Origin: Candidatus Gastranaerophilales bacterium
Lineage (GTDB): Bacteria; Cyanobacteriota; Vampirovibrionia; Gastranaerophilales; Gastranaerophilaceae
Direction: 5' to 3'
Assembly: GCA_944326545.1 (NCBI GenBank)
Contig: CALVEH010000002.1
Coordinates: 62,001 to 126,000, forward strand
Length of the DNA: 64,000 nucleotides
The notes under the pieces were generated by a model. The model saw nothing but the letters and a program-made list of their open reading frames with translations. It did no database searches and had not been told where the DNA came from. A program made the position numbers and the translations under genes. Position 1 is the stretch's first letter, and the number at the start of each line of letters is the position of its first letter. This document shows positions 1 through 8,351 of the stretch, in pieces.

Positions 1-2
1 AC

Positions 3-377
3 GGCTATGATTGGGGCGATGTTCTACTCAAAAAAATAGCAGAAATGTTAAAAGGATTTATAAGAAAAGAAGATATTCTGACAAGATACGGCGACGAAGA
101 GTTTATTGTACTTCTTCCTAACACACCCGAAGAAAATGCATTCTTATTTGCTGAAAGATTCAGACGTGAAATTGAAAAAATGGAATTCATTCCAGCTGGT
201 GAAGAAGAACGTCACCCTATTACAATATCAGGTGGTATCGCTTCTTATCCTTTCTTACAAAATGTAGAAGAAGATGCAAACACTCTTATCAGATATGCTG
301 AACACGCATTGTATAATGCTAAAAAACGCGGAAAAAACAAAATAGTTCAGTTCTCACAAATTAACATAGAATACTAA
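3..377 (+). CDS. GGDEF-domain protein, C-terminal part (5' end outside window)
   Basis: The reading frame is open from base 3, so this is the C-terminal end of a longer gene. It matches the second half of a GGDEF domain: GDVLLKKIAEML, then a RYGDEEF segment (the G-D-E-E-F codons are 90-104), FIVLLP, SGGIA and a final YNAKKRGKN typical of the domain end. GGDEF proteins make cyclic di-GMP or bind it. The signature reads GDEEF instead of GG[DE]EF, because Asp replaces the second glycine, so cyclase activity is doubtful. Upstream sensor domains are not visible. Confidence 0.85.
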   Translation, partial: GYDWGDVLLKKIAEMLKGFIRKEDILTRYGDEEFIVLLPNTPEENAFLFAERFRREIEKMEFIPAGEEERHPITISGGIASYPFLQNVEEDANTLIRYAEHALYNAKKRGKNKIVQFSQINIEY

Positions 378-382
378 AAAAG

Positions 383-406
383 AGCTCCCAAAAGGGAGCT
401 TTTTTT
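383..406. terminator. Bidirectional rho-independent terminator
   Basis: A 7-bp stem (AGCTCCC at 383-389 and GGGAGCT at 394-400) with an AAAA loop is followed by T6 and preceded by A6 on the other side. It sits between two convergent genes and can serve both. Confidence 0.85.
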
Positions 407-1427
407 AAACCTTTTTAATTTGTTCAACTATTTGTAAGATTTCTTCTGTTAGATCTGTTTTATATTTAAGGTTTTCTGCCAATTCTTTAGCAAACTCAGC
501 TTTTTGAAAATCACCAAGCTCATTTAACCTAAAAAATTCCGAAAGAACTTTTGTCATAGGCTCATCATGTTTAAAGTCGGAAATTGAAGACTGACAGATG
601 TTTTTAAACCTGTTATTGATAGTCCTTTTAATCAAATTCAGAGAGAATATATCCTCAAATTCACCATGTTTAATGAGATAAACAGAATCAATATCTCTAA
701 GTACTGTATCAATATTATTTGCTGTTTGCAATGCATCAGCATCAAGCAAAACAAAAATAGGAATCTTTAACTCATCTTTTAGCTCACAATAAAGCTTTGC
801 AACTTGGTTTTTACCACCTGCACTGATTAACTTAACACCATATTTGTCAAAATCATAACCTGCCAATTTAGCAAATTTGGGCAAAAGTATTTCTTCTGTT
901 ATTCCTTCACATAAAACTACCTTTTCAACAGGGAATCTCAAAGCAAGAGACTCTCTTTTGCTAACAAGATTTTTATAATCATGCTGAATTGCCAACAAAC
1001 GTCTAAGGTTGATAGGAGTGTCTTCTGAGACAGAAATGTAACTTAAAACAGCATCAATATTGATATCCATATCAACAAGATTTTTCATATCATCAGAAAG
1101 ATTGTAAGTTGAATATATTTCTTGTATCAAAACACGATTAAAATCACTATTTGAAGGGATATTAGGAGAATACTTTTCAACAGAATAGTTCCATAATCTT
1201 TCAAAAAGAGATTTTATGATATTTACTTCGAGCTCTTGTATATGGTTTTTAGATATCTTGGGCTCAATCAAATATCTGCACAACAAATCGGAAATAACCC
1301 TGTAATACTTAATTTCTGGATATTTAAAACGAGACAATCTATCTAAAGCAAGAACCAAATTTTCTTTAGAAACAGGCAAAAATTTAATTTTATTTATATC
1401 GATATTCTTTATCAAAATTTCCAACAA
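405..1427 (-). CDS. Stand-alone OLD-like TOPRIM domain protein
   Basis: The C-terminal half carries a TOPRIM fold like that of OLD-family nucleases: VVLCEGITEE (acidic Glu motif), KLISAGGKNQV, and FVLLDADA (the DxD motif). The N-terminal 170 residues are mostly helical and I do not recognise them. No Walker A or B motif is present, so the ATPase half normally fused to this domain in OLD proteins is absent. A nuclease or nucleotidyl-transfer role is possible but unproven. The start is uncertain: the codon at 1427 is TTG, there is no clear Shine-Dalgarno, and a TATAAT lies at 1427-1432, so an internal TTG may be used. Confidence 0.7.
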   Translation of the reverse strand: MLEILIKNIDINKIKFLPVSKENLVLALDRLSRFKYPEIKYYRVISDLLCRYLIEPKISKNHIQELEVNIIKSLFERLWNYSVEKYSPNIPSNSDFNRVLIQEIYSTYNLSDDMKNLVDMDINIDAVLSYISVSEDTPINLRRLLAIQHDYKNLVSKRESLALRFPVEKVVLCEGITEEILLPKFAKLAGYDFDKYGVKLISAGGKNQVAKLYCELKDELKIPIFVLLDADALQTANNIDTVLRDIDSVYLIKHGEFEDIFSLNLIKRTINNRFKNICQSSISDFKHDEPMTKVLSEFFRLNELGDFQKAEFAKELAENLKYKTDLTEEILQIVEQIKKV

Positions 1428-1522
1428 TTATAAAATTTTGTTAACATTACTTATAAATTATAGCAAAAAAAGCAAATTTTATATTGTTTGGTTTTTAATC
1501 TAATGTAAAGGTGGAAGTATAA

Positions 1523-2950
1523 GTGTATAGTATTTCAGCATTAAATAACAATTACAATTTATATATGCCGAAAATAAACACTGCTAGCGGAGTAAACAGT
1601 GTAGGTAATAGTCTTGCAACTAACCCTGTAGCAAGCAACGGCGCTGCATCTGTTAAAAATACACATAAAGCAGTTCCATCTTTTGGTGTGAACCAAATAA
1701 GAACATCTCTTACAACACGAGACGAACATAACAAATACAACGAAATATCTTCTATTATTGATAAAAAAACAAGAAAAGATTTACAAGAAATATTAAAAAC
1801 AGGTAAGCTCCTAGATACAAATTCTAATGACGGAAGCTCTACTCTTGATAACTTATACAACATCGCCACCAAAACAAGAGCAACCGGGTTAGATAAAAAG
1901 AACATTCTGGAAGAAACAATAAAAGCGATAAAACATCCTTTTATCATTACCCAGAAATTTGGAGATATACCGCAAAACCTACAAGCTGAGGTTATTAATA
2001 CTGAGATTAGCCAAGGCAGAAACATTTCCACAATGGACTTAGATGTAAAATCAAGTACATGCCCTGCCGCAAGTATAGAATTTGACTTGGCTCGTAAATT
2101 ACCAGCTGAATTTGCTCGTATGACAGAAGGTTTAACATCTGACAAGCTTTCAGTAACTAAAAAAATAAAAGTAGACGACCTTTCTCACGGGCTTATCGAT
2201 ACAGTTTGGATGTTAAATGAGTTTGGAACAGATCATAAGCTTGAAGATTGGAAAACGCTAAGTGTAACTCTAAAACCTGATAGAAATGCAATTATACGAG
2301 CAAGAATCCAAAATTCTTACAAAGATCCTGATGAAAGATCTCTTGTTGATGTATTATTACAATCAACATTTATGAATATAGGTGCGCAAAACACCTACGA
2401 CTCTTTAGTTGACAAAAGAATACCAAAATACAACGAAGACGACAGCGGACTTATTGATATTGAAAAAAACTTTGTCGAAGAGATTGTTACAGGTAAAGGC
2501 AAAGTCTGCGTAACATACCAAAAAATTGATGATAACGGAAAACTTATCGGTTATGAATGTGACCAAAGTGAAACGCTATCACACATACAAAACACTTTAA
2601 ACCAAGGTCACAACGTTATTATCGGTTATACATATTGTGACAGTGACAACAACGTTATAGGCGGACACGAAATAACAATAATCGGCATCGAAACAGATAA
2701 AAAAGGTCAAAAATACTTTATCTGCAACGATACTGATGACGGAATCCCTGAACCTATAAAATACAGTGTTGATGAGTTGTTACCCAAAATTCACCATGCC
2801 GGAATTCCAAAAGAAGTTCTCGTAGATAATGTAGAATTTGTTGAAGGCTGGAAAGAATTGTTGCAAATTTATAAAGAAACAAAAAATCAAAAAGAAATTC
2901 AAACAGCAATTCAAACAAATCCATTAACAGTCATCAATCAAGCTGCATAA
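1523..2950 (+). CDS. Predicted papain-like-fold (C39-like) protein with N-terminal SFG tag
   Basis: 475 residues from a GTG codon with a purine-rich site (AAAGGTGGAAG) upstream. Residues 1-50 are low complexity, rich in Asn, Ser and Ala, and end in PSFGV at 52-56. The core looks like a cysteine peptidase of the papain/C39 type: a Cys box STCPAAS (Cys180), a His box GGHEITIIG (His382), and a following ND (402-403) that could complete the site. No signal peptide or membrane segment is seen. It converges with the two-protease gene, with only two bases between the stop codons. A peptidase, amidase or transglutaminase-like role is possible. The fold assignment is by motif only. Confidence 0.6.
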   Translation: MYSISALNNNYNLYMPKINTASGVNSVGNSLATNPVASNGAASVKNTHKAVPSFGVNQIRTSLTTRDEHNKYNEISSIIDKKTRKDLQEILKTGKLLDTNSNDGSSTLDNLYNIATKTRATGLDKKNILEETIKAIKHPFIITQKFGDIPQNLQAEVINTEISQGRNISTMDLDVKSSTCPAASIEFDLARKLPAEFARMTEGLTSDKLSVTKKIKVDDLSHGLIDTVWMLNEFGTDHKLEDWKTLSVTLKPDRNAIIRARIQNSYKDPDERSLVDVLLQSTFMNIGAQNTYDSLVDKRIPKYNEDDSGLIDIEKNFVEEIVTGKGKVCVTYQKIDDNGKLIGYECDQSETLSHIQNTLNQGHNVIIGYTYCDSDNNVIGGHEITIIGIETDKKGQKYFICNDTDDGIPEPIKYSVDELLPKIHHAGIPKEVLVDNVEFVEGWKELLQIYKETKNQKEIQTAIQTNPLTVINQAA

Positions 2951-2952
2951 GT

Positions 2953-4653
2953 TTAGTCTTCAATAATACGTCTCAAGTCCATAACAAGAGCCGTAGGAGC
3001 TGCAAATGACGTTCCATAAATTTTTTGTGCAGGTAATTTGATTTTTGCAGTGGTATCTTTTGCCAAGATATCAATTTTACCATCCTCATTGATATCAAAA
3101 CCTTTATTTCCATCTTTATCAGTCAGTTTTTTAACAGCATAAACACCCTTACTCCATCTGTTGACCAATGGGTTATCACAACTAAATTGTGTTTTTGCAA
3201 CACCATATTTATTAGCAGCGCCTACTACATTAATATTGTCTGCAAGAGTATACAAATTTAAATAATCGTGACCTTTGTTACCCGCAGAAACATATATTTT
3301 GACACCCTGTGATGCTAATTTTTCCAGACTAGATATTATATCTTTGATTTCCTGTGCTTCTTTGTATGGAGAATTAAAGAATTTTTCTTTAATTATATTT
3401 TTATCTTTCAAAAGATTTTCGTGAGACACTTCAAAACCTACAAACTTAGATAAGTTAGAAAGTTTTATATCTGAAGACTTAGACAAGTTAATAGCATCAA
3501 AAACGACATCACTTCTTAAAATTTCAGCCAAAGCACTTTGCACGCTTGATTCATTCAAATTAGTATCAAACCTTGATATTTGAGCATTAGGCAAACCTGA
3601 CTTAATAAAAGACTCTACGGCATCACCATGTAGCATATCGGGTTTGTTATCCCAATCTACTTTTATAACATTATTTTTAAATTGGTCTATCACTGCAATT
3701 TTAGGTGCATAAGATTCATCAAATTTTAGAGATTTTTGATAATTTTTTGCCTGATTATTCAAAGATTTTTGCAAATAAATACTATCCGTTTTTGAGGATA
3801 AGAATTTTGTAAAAGCAAACGAGGATAGTACAGTAAAAAGATATGTTCCAAAAGCTGCTGAGAACAAAGGTAATGCTTTTAATGCCAGCTTTTTATTTTT
3901 AGAAGCCAAAAACGATATTGCAAGTTTTGAAGCGTTAAACTCTTCTGCAAGTTTTGGAGCGCACATAAATAACCCCAAGTATGGAGCAGATTTTTTAAGT
4001 TTTTCTAAAAATGTATATAAATTCTTTTGCTTTGAAGATTTTTTATCTTTGTCAACAGTGTTTATAGGAGCTGCAAAAACTGTCAGAACCGAATACTTAA
4101 AAAGCTTATTTGTATATTTATGCCACTCATATCCGTGTTTTTGATTACCGGTTACAGCATGCCCGACTTCATGAAATATAGATAAAGGTTCTTTTTTTAA
4201 AGAAAAGGCAACATTGTGAGGAAGAATATAACAAGCACCTTTTGCTTTTAACTTACAACTTAAATTAGCAACCTTTTGACCAAAAACATCAACAAAATCT
4301 TCTCCATTCTTTTCGTACAAAACAGCCTTAAAATTTGTAGTATCTAACTTGTGTTTTTTTATCATGTCTTTTACAAGCGTGTTAATTTTTTCAATATCAG
4401 AACAAGGTACTTTGCTAAACCCTTTATAAAGAAGTAAAGACACTAAAGAACATACAGGCAAAACACAAGTTAATATTGATAAATCTTTTTGGTTAGAGAG
4501 ATTATCTTTTAGTTGTGCTAGTTTTTGCAAATATAGTTTACGTTCTTCTTTTGCATAAGCATTTCTATTAGCCCTATTTTCAAGAGCGTTATAAGACATA
4601 TTTTTTCCGTTTAAATTGAACGCGGAATATGTGTTAGATACAGAATCTATCAT
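2953..4653 (-). CDS. Fusion of HExxH metalloprotease-like and subtilisin-like (S8) domains
   Basis: 566 residues. After a hydrophobic segment (about 58-76) comes a metalloprotease-like part: HEVGH (161-165) supplies two zinc ligands, and EEFNAS (237-242) resembles the third-ligand motif of YugP-type Zn_peptidase_2 proteins. A second hydrophobic stretch (about 260-280) leads to a subtilase part: Asp323 in AVID, His342 in HGDAV, Asn459 in SAGN (oxyanion) and Ser549 in GTSFAAP. A D-x-N-x-D-G-x-I-D loop at 518-528 looks like a calcium-binding dockerin or EF-hand loop. All residues of both catalytic sites are present. There is no signal peptide, and the two hydrophobic segments suggest membrane attachment. 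Its substrate is unknown. Confidence 0.75.
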   Translation of the reverse strand: MIDSVSNTYSAFNLNGKNMSYNALENRANRNAYAKEERKLYLQKLAQLKDNLSNQKDLSILTCVLPVCSLVSLLLYKGFSKVPCSDIEKINTLVKDMIKKHKLDTTNFKAVLYEKNGEDFVDVFGQKVANLSCKLKAKGACYILPHNVAFSLKKEPLSIFHEVGHAVTGNQKHGYEWHKYTNKLFKYSVLTVFAAPINTVDKDKKSSKQKNLYTFLEKLKKSAPYLGLFMCAPKLAEEFNASKLAISFLASKNKKLALKALPLFSAAFGTYLFTVLSSFAFTKFLSSKTDSIYLQKSLNNQAKNYQKSLKFDESYAPKIAVIDQFKNNVIKVDWDNKPDMLHGDAVESFIKSGLPNAQISRFDTNLNESSVQSALAEILRSDVVFDAINLSKSSDIKLSNLSKFVGFEVSHENLLKDKNIIKEKFFNSPYKEAQEIKDIISSLEKLASQGVKIYVSAGNKGHDYLNLYTLADNINVVGAANKYGVAKTQFSCDNPLVNRWSKGVYAVKKLTDKDGNKGFDINEDGKIDILAKDTTAKIKLPAQKIYGTSFAAPTALVMDLRRIIED

Positions 4654-4691
4654 ATTTGCTTAAATCCCAAAACAAAAATAATTTGCGGTTT

Positions 4692-4721
4692 TTGGACAAA
4701 AAATTTACATTAGCATATAAT
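4692..4721 (+). promoter_or_regulatory. Probable sigma70-type promoter for the dehydrogenase-flippase-hydF operon
   Basis: TTGGAC (4692-4697), an 18-base spacer and TATAAT (4716-4721) lie about 48 bases upstream of the ATG at 4770, which has a GGGGAG ribosome site. Confidence 0.55.
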
Positions 4722-4769
4722 TACAGTGTTAAATAACAATTATAAGAATAGTCACATAGGGGAGTAATA

Positions 4770-5732
4770 ATGAAAGCTGTAGTATTTGATAACGGATTGA
4801 AATTAGATAACAATTATCCAATGCCAACACCAAAAGTAGGTGAAGCACTAATAAAAGTAAACACTATAGGTATCTGTAACACAGACTACGAAATAACCAA
4901 AGGTTATATGGGTTACAAAGGGATACTAGGCCACGAATTCACAGGCGTAGTGGAATCTGTAAACGCAGAAGACAAATCACTTGTAGGCAAAAGAGTTGTA
5001 GGTGAAATAAACTGTGGGTGCGGTGAGTGCGAATGGTGCGCTCAAGGATTAGAAAGACACTGTTTTAACCGTTCAACTTTAGGTATCTGGCAAAGAGAAG
5101 GCTGCTTTGCAGAATATGTATGTCTGCCTGTCAAAAATCTTTTGGAAATACCTCAGAATGTTTCTAATGAAGAAGCAGTATTTGTAGAACCACTTGCTGC
5201 AGCGTTAGAAATACTTGAGCAAGTACATATTCCTCCATACAAAAAAGTAATAGTCCTTGGAGACGGAAAACTCGGTTTAATAATAGCTTTAGCCTTAAAT
5301 GCAGCAGGGCTTGATATTACTCTTGTCGGTAAACATCAAGAAAAGCTTGATATAGCAAAAGCCCAAGGAGTTAAAACAAAACTATTACAAGATTTAAAAA
5401 TAGAAAAAGCATACGATTTTGTAGTTGAAGCAACAGGCTCAATTACGGGATTTGAAACATCACTTGCTTTAACTAAGCCAAGAGGAACATTGATTCTAAA
5501 AAGTACTATTGCGGCATCTAAAGAATTTAACCTAGCCCCAATAGTTATCGACGAAATTACCGTTTTAGGTTCAAGATGTGGACAATTTGCTCCTGCGTTG
5601 AGACTTCTTGAAAGTAAAAGAATAGATGTAAAACCTTTAATATCTGATATTTACGATATAGACGACTCAATCAAAGCCTTTGAAAGAAATACAGAAAAAT
5701 CGTCAGTAAAAGTACTTGTTAAGGTAAAGTAA
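4770..5732 (+). CDS. Zinc-dependent medium-chain alcohol/polyol dehydrogenase
   Basis: 320 residues of the MDR family. Catalytic-zinc ligands are visible as Cys in GICNTD and His-Glu in GHEF. The structural zinc lobe has the four-cysteine pattern CGCGECEWC...HC. The Rossmann part has VIVLGDGKLGL. It should oxidise or reduce an alcohol or polyol with NAD(P), but the substrate cannot be read from sequence (threonine-dehydrogenase-like and sorbitol-dehydrogenase-like enzymes look alike). It is the first gene of an operon: its stop is one base from the next start. Confidence 0.85.
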   Translation: MKAVVFDNGLKLDNNYPMPTPKVGEALIKVNTIGICNTDYEITKGYMGYKGILGHEFTGVVESVNAEDKSLVGKRVVGEINCGCGECEWCAQGLERHCFNRSTLGIWQREGCFAEYVCLPVKNLLEIPQNVSNEEAVFVEPLAAALEILEQVHIPPYKKVIVLGDGKLGLIIALALNAAGLDITLVGKHQEKLDIAKAQGVKTKLLQDLKIEKAYDFVVEATGSITGFETSLALTKPRGTLILKSTIAASKEFNLAPIVIDEITVLGSRCGQFAPALRLLESKRIDVKPLISDIYDIDDSIKAFERNTEKSSVKVLVKVK

Positions 5733-5733
5733 A

Positions 5734-6750
5734 TTGAAAAACTTAAAAAAACATAAAGAAAAAATCATTGGACTTATTATAAGTTTGATATTTATAGTAC
5801 TTATTTGTTGGAACTTAGACTTTAAACAGTTATTAGCAACATTCAAAATATTTAATTATAAAGTCTTACTTATATTTGTACCACTATACGCAATAAGCCT
5901 TTATCTAAGAGGTATAAGATGGAAGTACCTTTTGTGTGACAGCACAAATTTAACGGCTAAAGAGGCGTTTTTTGCGTTTACAACAGGAAATACCCTAAAC
6001 AGTTACCTTCCTGCAAGGGCTGGTGACTTTTGGAGAGCATATCACGTTGGCAAAAAATTGGATGAAAGCAAGATGAAAATGCTAGGTTCAATTATTCTTG
6101 AAAGAATTATTGACGGAGTATCAGTACTATTAATTCTTGCATTTGCTGTAATGACATATTTTAAACACTCTTGGGTTTTAAAAATAACCTATCTAGCATC
6201 ATTTTTGTTTATAGGAAGTTTAATATTTTTCTTTATTATTTTCAAACTTAACAAAACTGACTGGTTTTTCAATAAACTCGCAGAAATTAAATTTATGGAA
6301 AATTTCAAGCCTTTGTTATTCAAAATATCTAATCTTATAAACAAATTTATGGAAGGTTTTCAGGCTTTAAACAACCCAAAATGTTTTTCAATAGCATTCA
6401 TTACCAGCTGCATGGCTTGGGGAATAGAGTGCCTTATAACTTATGTATTAATACTAGGATTTGGGCAACACTACGGATTTTCTATTGCCTTTTTCATAAT
6501 AAGTTTTATTGCTCTATCTACAATAATCCCGTCCTCATCTGTTTTTGTAGGTCCATATCAATATGCATACATCTTAGCATTAGGTATCTATCACATAGAA
6601 AAATCATACGCACTTGGAATAGCATTTATCCACCAAATAACAATAATGCTGACAATAACTGTTATATCAATAATTTATTTCTTATTTACAAATACTAATT
6701 TAAAAGAAATAAAAGAAGAAATAGAGGAAGAAAATGCAGGGAACGCCTAA
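5734..6750 (+). CDS. Flippase-like integral membrane protein (LPG synthase TM/UPF0104 family)
   Basis: 338 residues with about eight hydrophobic helices and the family's features: LRGIRWKYLL near residue 60, GNTLNSYLPARAGDFWRAYH near 90, and ERIIDG. This is the membrane-domain family of lysylphosphatidylglycerol synthase, without the catalytic aminoacyl-transfer domain, so a lipid or glycolipid translocation role is likelier than lipid lysinylation. The start is TTG at 5734, one base after the upstream stop. The 3' end overlaps hydF by 17 bases, which suggests translational coupling. Confidence 0.8.
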   Translation: MKNLKKHKEKIIGLIISLIFIVLICWNLDFKQLLATFKIFNYKVLLIFVPLYAISLYLRGIRWKYLLCDSTNLTAKEAFFAFTTGNTLNSYLPARAGDFWRAYHVGKKLDESKMKMLGSIILERIIDGVSVLLILAFAVMTYFKHSWVLKITYLASFLFIGSLIFFFIIFKLNKTDWFFNKLAEIKFMENFKPLLFKISNLINKFMEGFQALNNPKCFSIAFITSCMAWGIECLITYVLILGFGQHYGFSIAFFIISFIALSTIIPSSSVFVGPYQYAYILALGIYHIEKSYALGIAFIHQITIMLTITVISIIYFLFTNTNLKEIKEEIEEENAGNA

Positions 6751-7936
6751 AGCAAATAGACTTCATATAGGTATTTTTGGAAAAAGAAACGCAGGAAAAT
6801 CATCATTAATTAACAGATTAACGCAACAGGATATTTCAATCGTTTCACCAACTGCAGGGACAACTACAGACCCTGTCGAAAAAACAATGGAATTCCTTCC
6901 GCTCGGTCCGGTTGTGTTTATTGACACAGCAGGTATTGATGATATCGGTAACTTAGGTTCACAAAGAATAGAAAAAACTAAAAAAATCTACGATAGGACT
7001 GATATTGCAATAATAATTTGTGACAATAACGGTTGGGATGAATACGAAACAGAGCTTTTCAACGAATTTAAAACAAGAAATATCCCAACAATAGCAGTAA
7101 TAAATAAAAATGATGTAGAGACAATCTCTGACCAAGATTTGGAAAATATAAAACAATGTGTTCCAAATGCCATAAAAACAAGCCTTAAAACAGATAAAGG
7201 AATAGTTGAAAAAATAAAAGAACAACTTATAAACATTTGTCCTGATGACTTTATAACGCCACCTTCGTTACTTGGCGATATAGTAAAACCTAAAGACACT
7301 GTTATACTAGTTGTGCCAATTGATAAAGAAGCACCTAAAGGCAGATTAATTCTTCCTCAAGTGCAAGTGCTCCGAGACTTGCTTGATAACAGATGCAAAG
7401 CATTTGTCACACAAGATACAGAACTAAAACAAACACTGGAAGAACTAAATAGACCTCCAAGACTTGTAATAACTGATTCTCAAGCGTTCTCATCAGTATC
7501 AAAGGATGTACCTGCAGATGTAGAATTAACGTCTTTTTCTATAATTTTTGCAAGAATTAAAGGGGACTTAAAAGAATTTTATCAAGGAGCAAAACAAATA
7601 GACAAATTGCAAGATAACGATAAAGTTCTAATTTGTGAAAGCTGTACACATCACCAAATAGAAGATGATATAGCAAGGGTAAAAATACCAAAATTACTGA
7701 CTAAAAAGACAGGCAAGAATCTTGAATTTGTGTACCATTCCGGGCATGATTTTCCACAAGATTTAGAACAATATAGTCTTTTAATACACTGTGGTGCTTG
7801 TATGACAAACAGAAAAGAGGTACTTTCTCGTATAATGAAGTGCCAAAAAGCTAACTTACCGATATCAAATTACGGAATTGTTATTTCATACTGTCTTGGA
7901 ATTTTAGAAAGAGCATTAAAACCATTTAATATTTAA
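6734..7936 (+). CDS. hydF: [FeFe]-hydrogenase H-cluster maturation GTPase HydF
   Basis: 400 residues with an N-terminal Era-like GTPase (P-loop GKRNAGKSS at about 17-25, TAGTTTDP switch, DTAG, NKND) and a C-terminal iron-sulfur scaffold with CESCTHH and, about 50 residues later, HCGACM, matching the HydF CxH...HCxxC ligands. HydF carries the 2Fe subcluster precursor and delivers it to apo-hydrogenase. hydE, hydG and the hydrogenase itself are not in the window. The start at 6734 has GAGGAAG upstream, inside the flippase-like gene. It indicates fermentative hydrogen metabolism. Confidence 0.95.
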   Translation: MQGTPKANRLHIGIFGKRNAGKSSLINRLTQQDISIVSPTAGTTTDPVEKTMEFLPLGPVVFIDTAGIDDIGNLGSQRIEKTKKIYDRTDIAIIICDNNGWDEYETELFNEFKTRNIPTIAVINKNDVETISDQDLENIKQCVPNAIKTSLKTDKGIVEKIKEQLINICPDDFITPPSLLGDIVKPKDTVILVVPIDKEAPKGRLILPQVQVLRDLLDNRCKAFVTQDTELKQTLEELNRPPRLVITDSQAFSSVSKDVPADVELTSFSIIFARIKGDLKEFYQGAKQIDKLQDNDKVLICESCTHHQIEDDIARVKIPKLLTKKTGKNLEFVYHSGHDFPQDLEQYSLLIHCGACMTNRKEVLSRIMKCQKANLPISNYGIVISYCLGILERALKPFNI

Positions 7937-7949
7937 TTTATTAAAAAAA

Positions 7950-7978
7950 TAGACACAAAATTACAAACCTAATATAAT
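7950..7978 (+). promoter_or_regulatory. Strong sigma70-type promoter before the small duplicated protein gene
   Basis: TAGACA (7950-7955, five of six consensus bases), a 17-base spacer and a perfect TATAAT (7973-7978). The next start is ATG 8007 with an AAAGAGG ribosome site. Confidence 0.6.
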
Positions 7979-8006
7979 CAAAAAATAAGACAAAGAGGAA
8001 AATACA

Positions 8007-8339
8007 ATGACAGAAGGCAGACGTTGGTACGACAAAGATCCTGTTTTAAAAGAAGCATTAGAGCTTTTAAAGCTTCAAACAGATGAAACAAAAGCAGAAG
8101 CAGCTGACTACATTATGAAATTACAAGAACAAGTTGCTGCAGACGTAATTGAACATTTATACGAAACTATTGCAAAATACCAAGGAAAAGGAAATCGTTG
8201 GTATGACAACGACCCTGTAATGATGAAAGCAATTGAAATGCTCAGACTTGCTCCTCCCAAAATGCAAAGAATTGCCGCTTTAAAATTACTTTTGGCATTA
8301 GAGCAAAAATCAGGAGAAAATCTGGAAGACCCCAGATAA
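8007..8339 (+). CDS. Small conserved-looking protein with two RWYDxDP repeats
   Basis: 110 residues that I cannot assign to a named family. The protein is an internal duplication: RRWYDKDPVLKEALELLKL (about residues 5-23) and NRWYDNDPVMMKAIEMLRL (about 62-80), each followed by a helical stretch. It is charged, helical and cytoplasmic, with no membrane segment. It has its own promoter after hydF and lies 12 bases before folE2, with which it is probably cotranscribed. Confidence 0.75.
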   Translation: MTEGRRWYDKDPVLKEALELLKLQTDETKAEAADYIMKLQEQVAADVIEHLYETIAKYQGKGNRWYDNDPVMMKAIEMLRLAPPKMQRIAALKLLLALEQKSGENLEDPR

Positions 8340-8351
8340 GATAGGAATTTT

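Noticed and set aside
1552-2145. A 197-residue open frame on the minus strand
   Set aside because: It lies wholly inside the papain-like gene on the other strand, has no ribosome site and reads as an antisense shadow.
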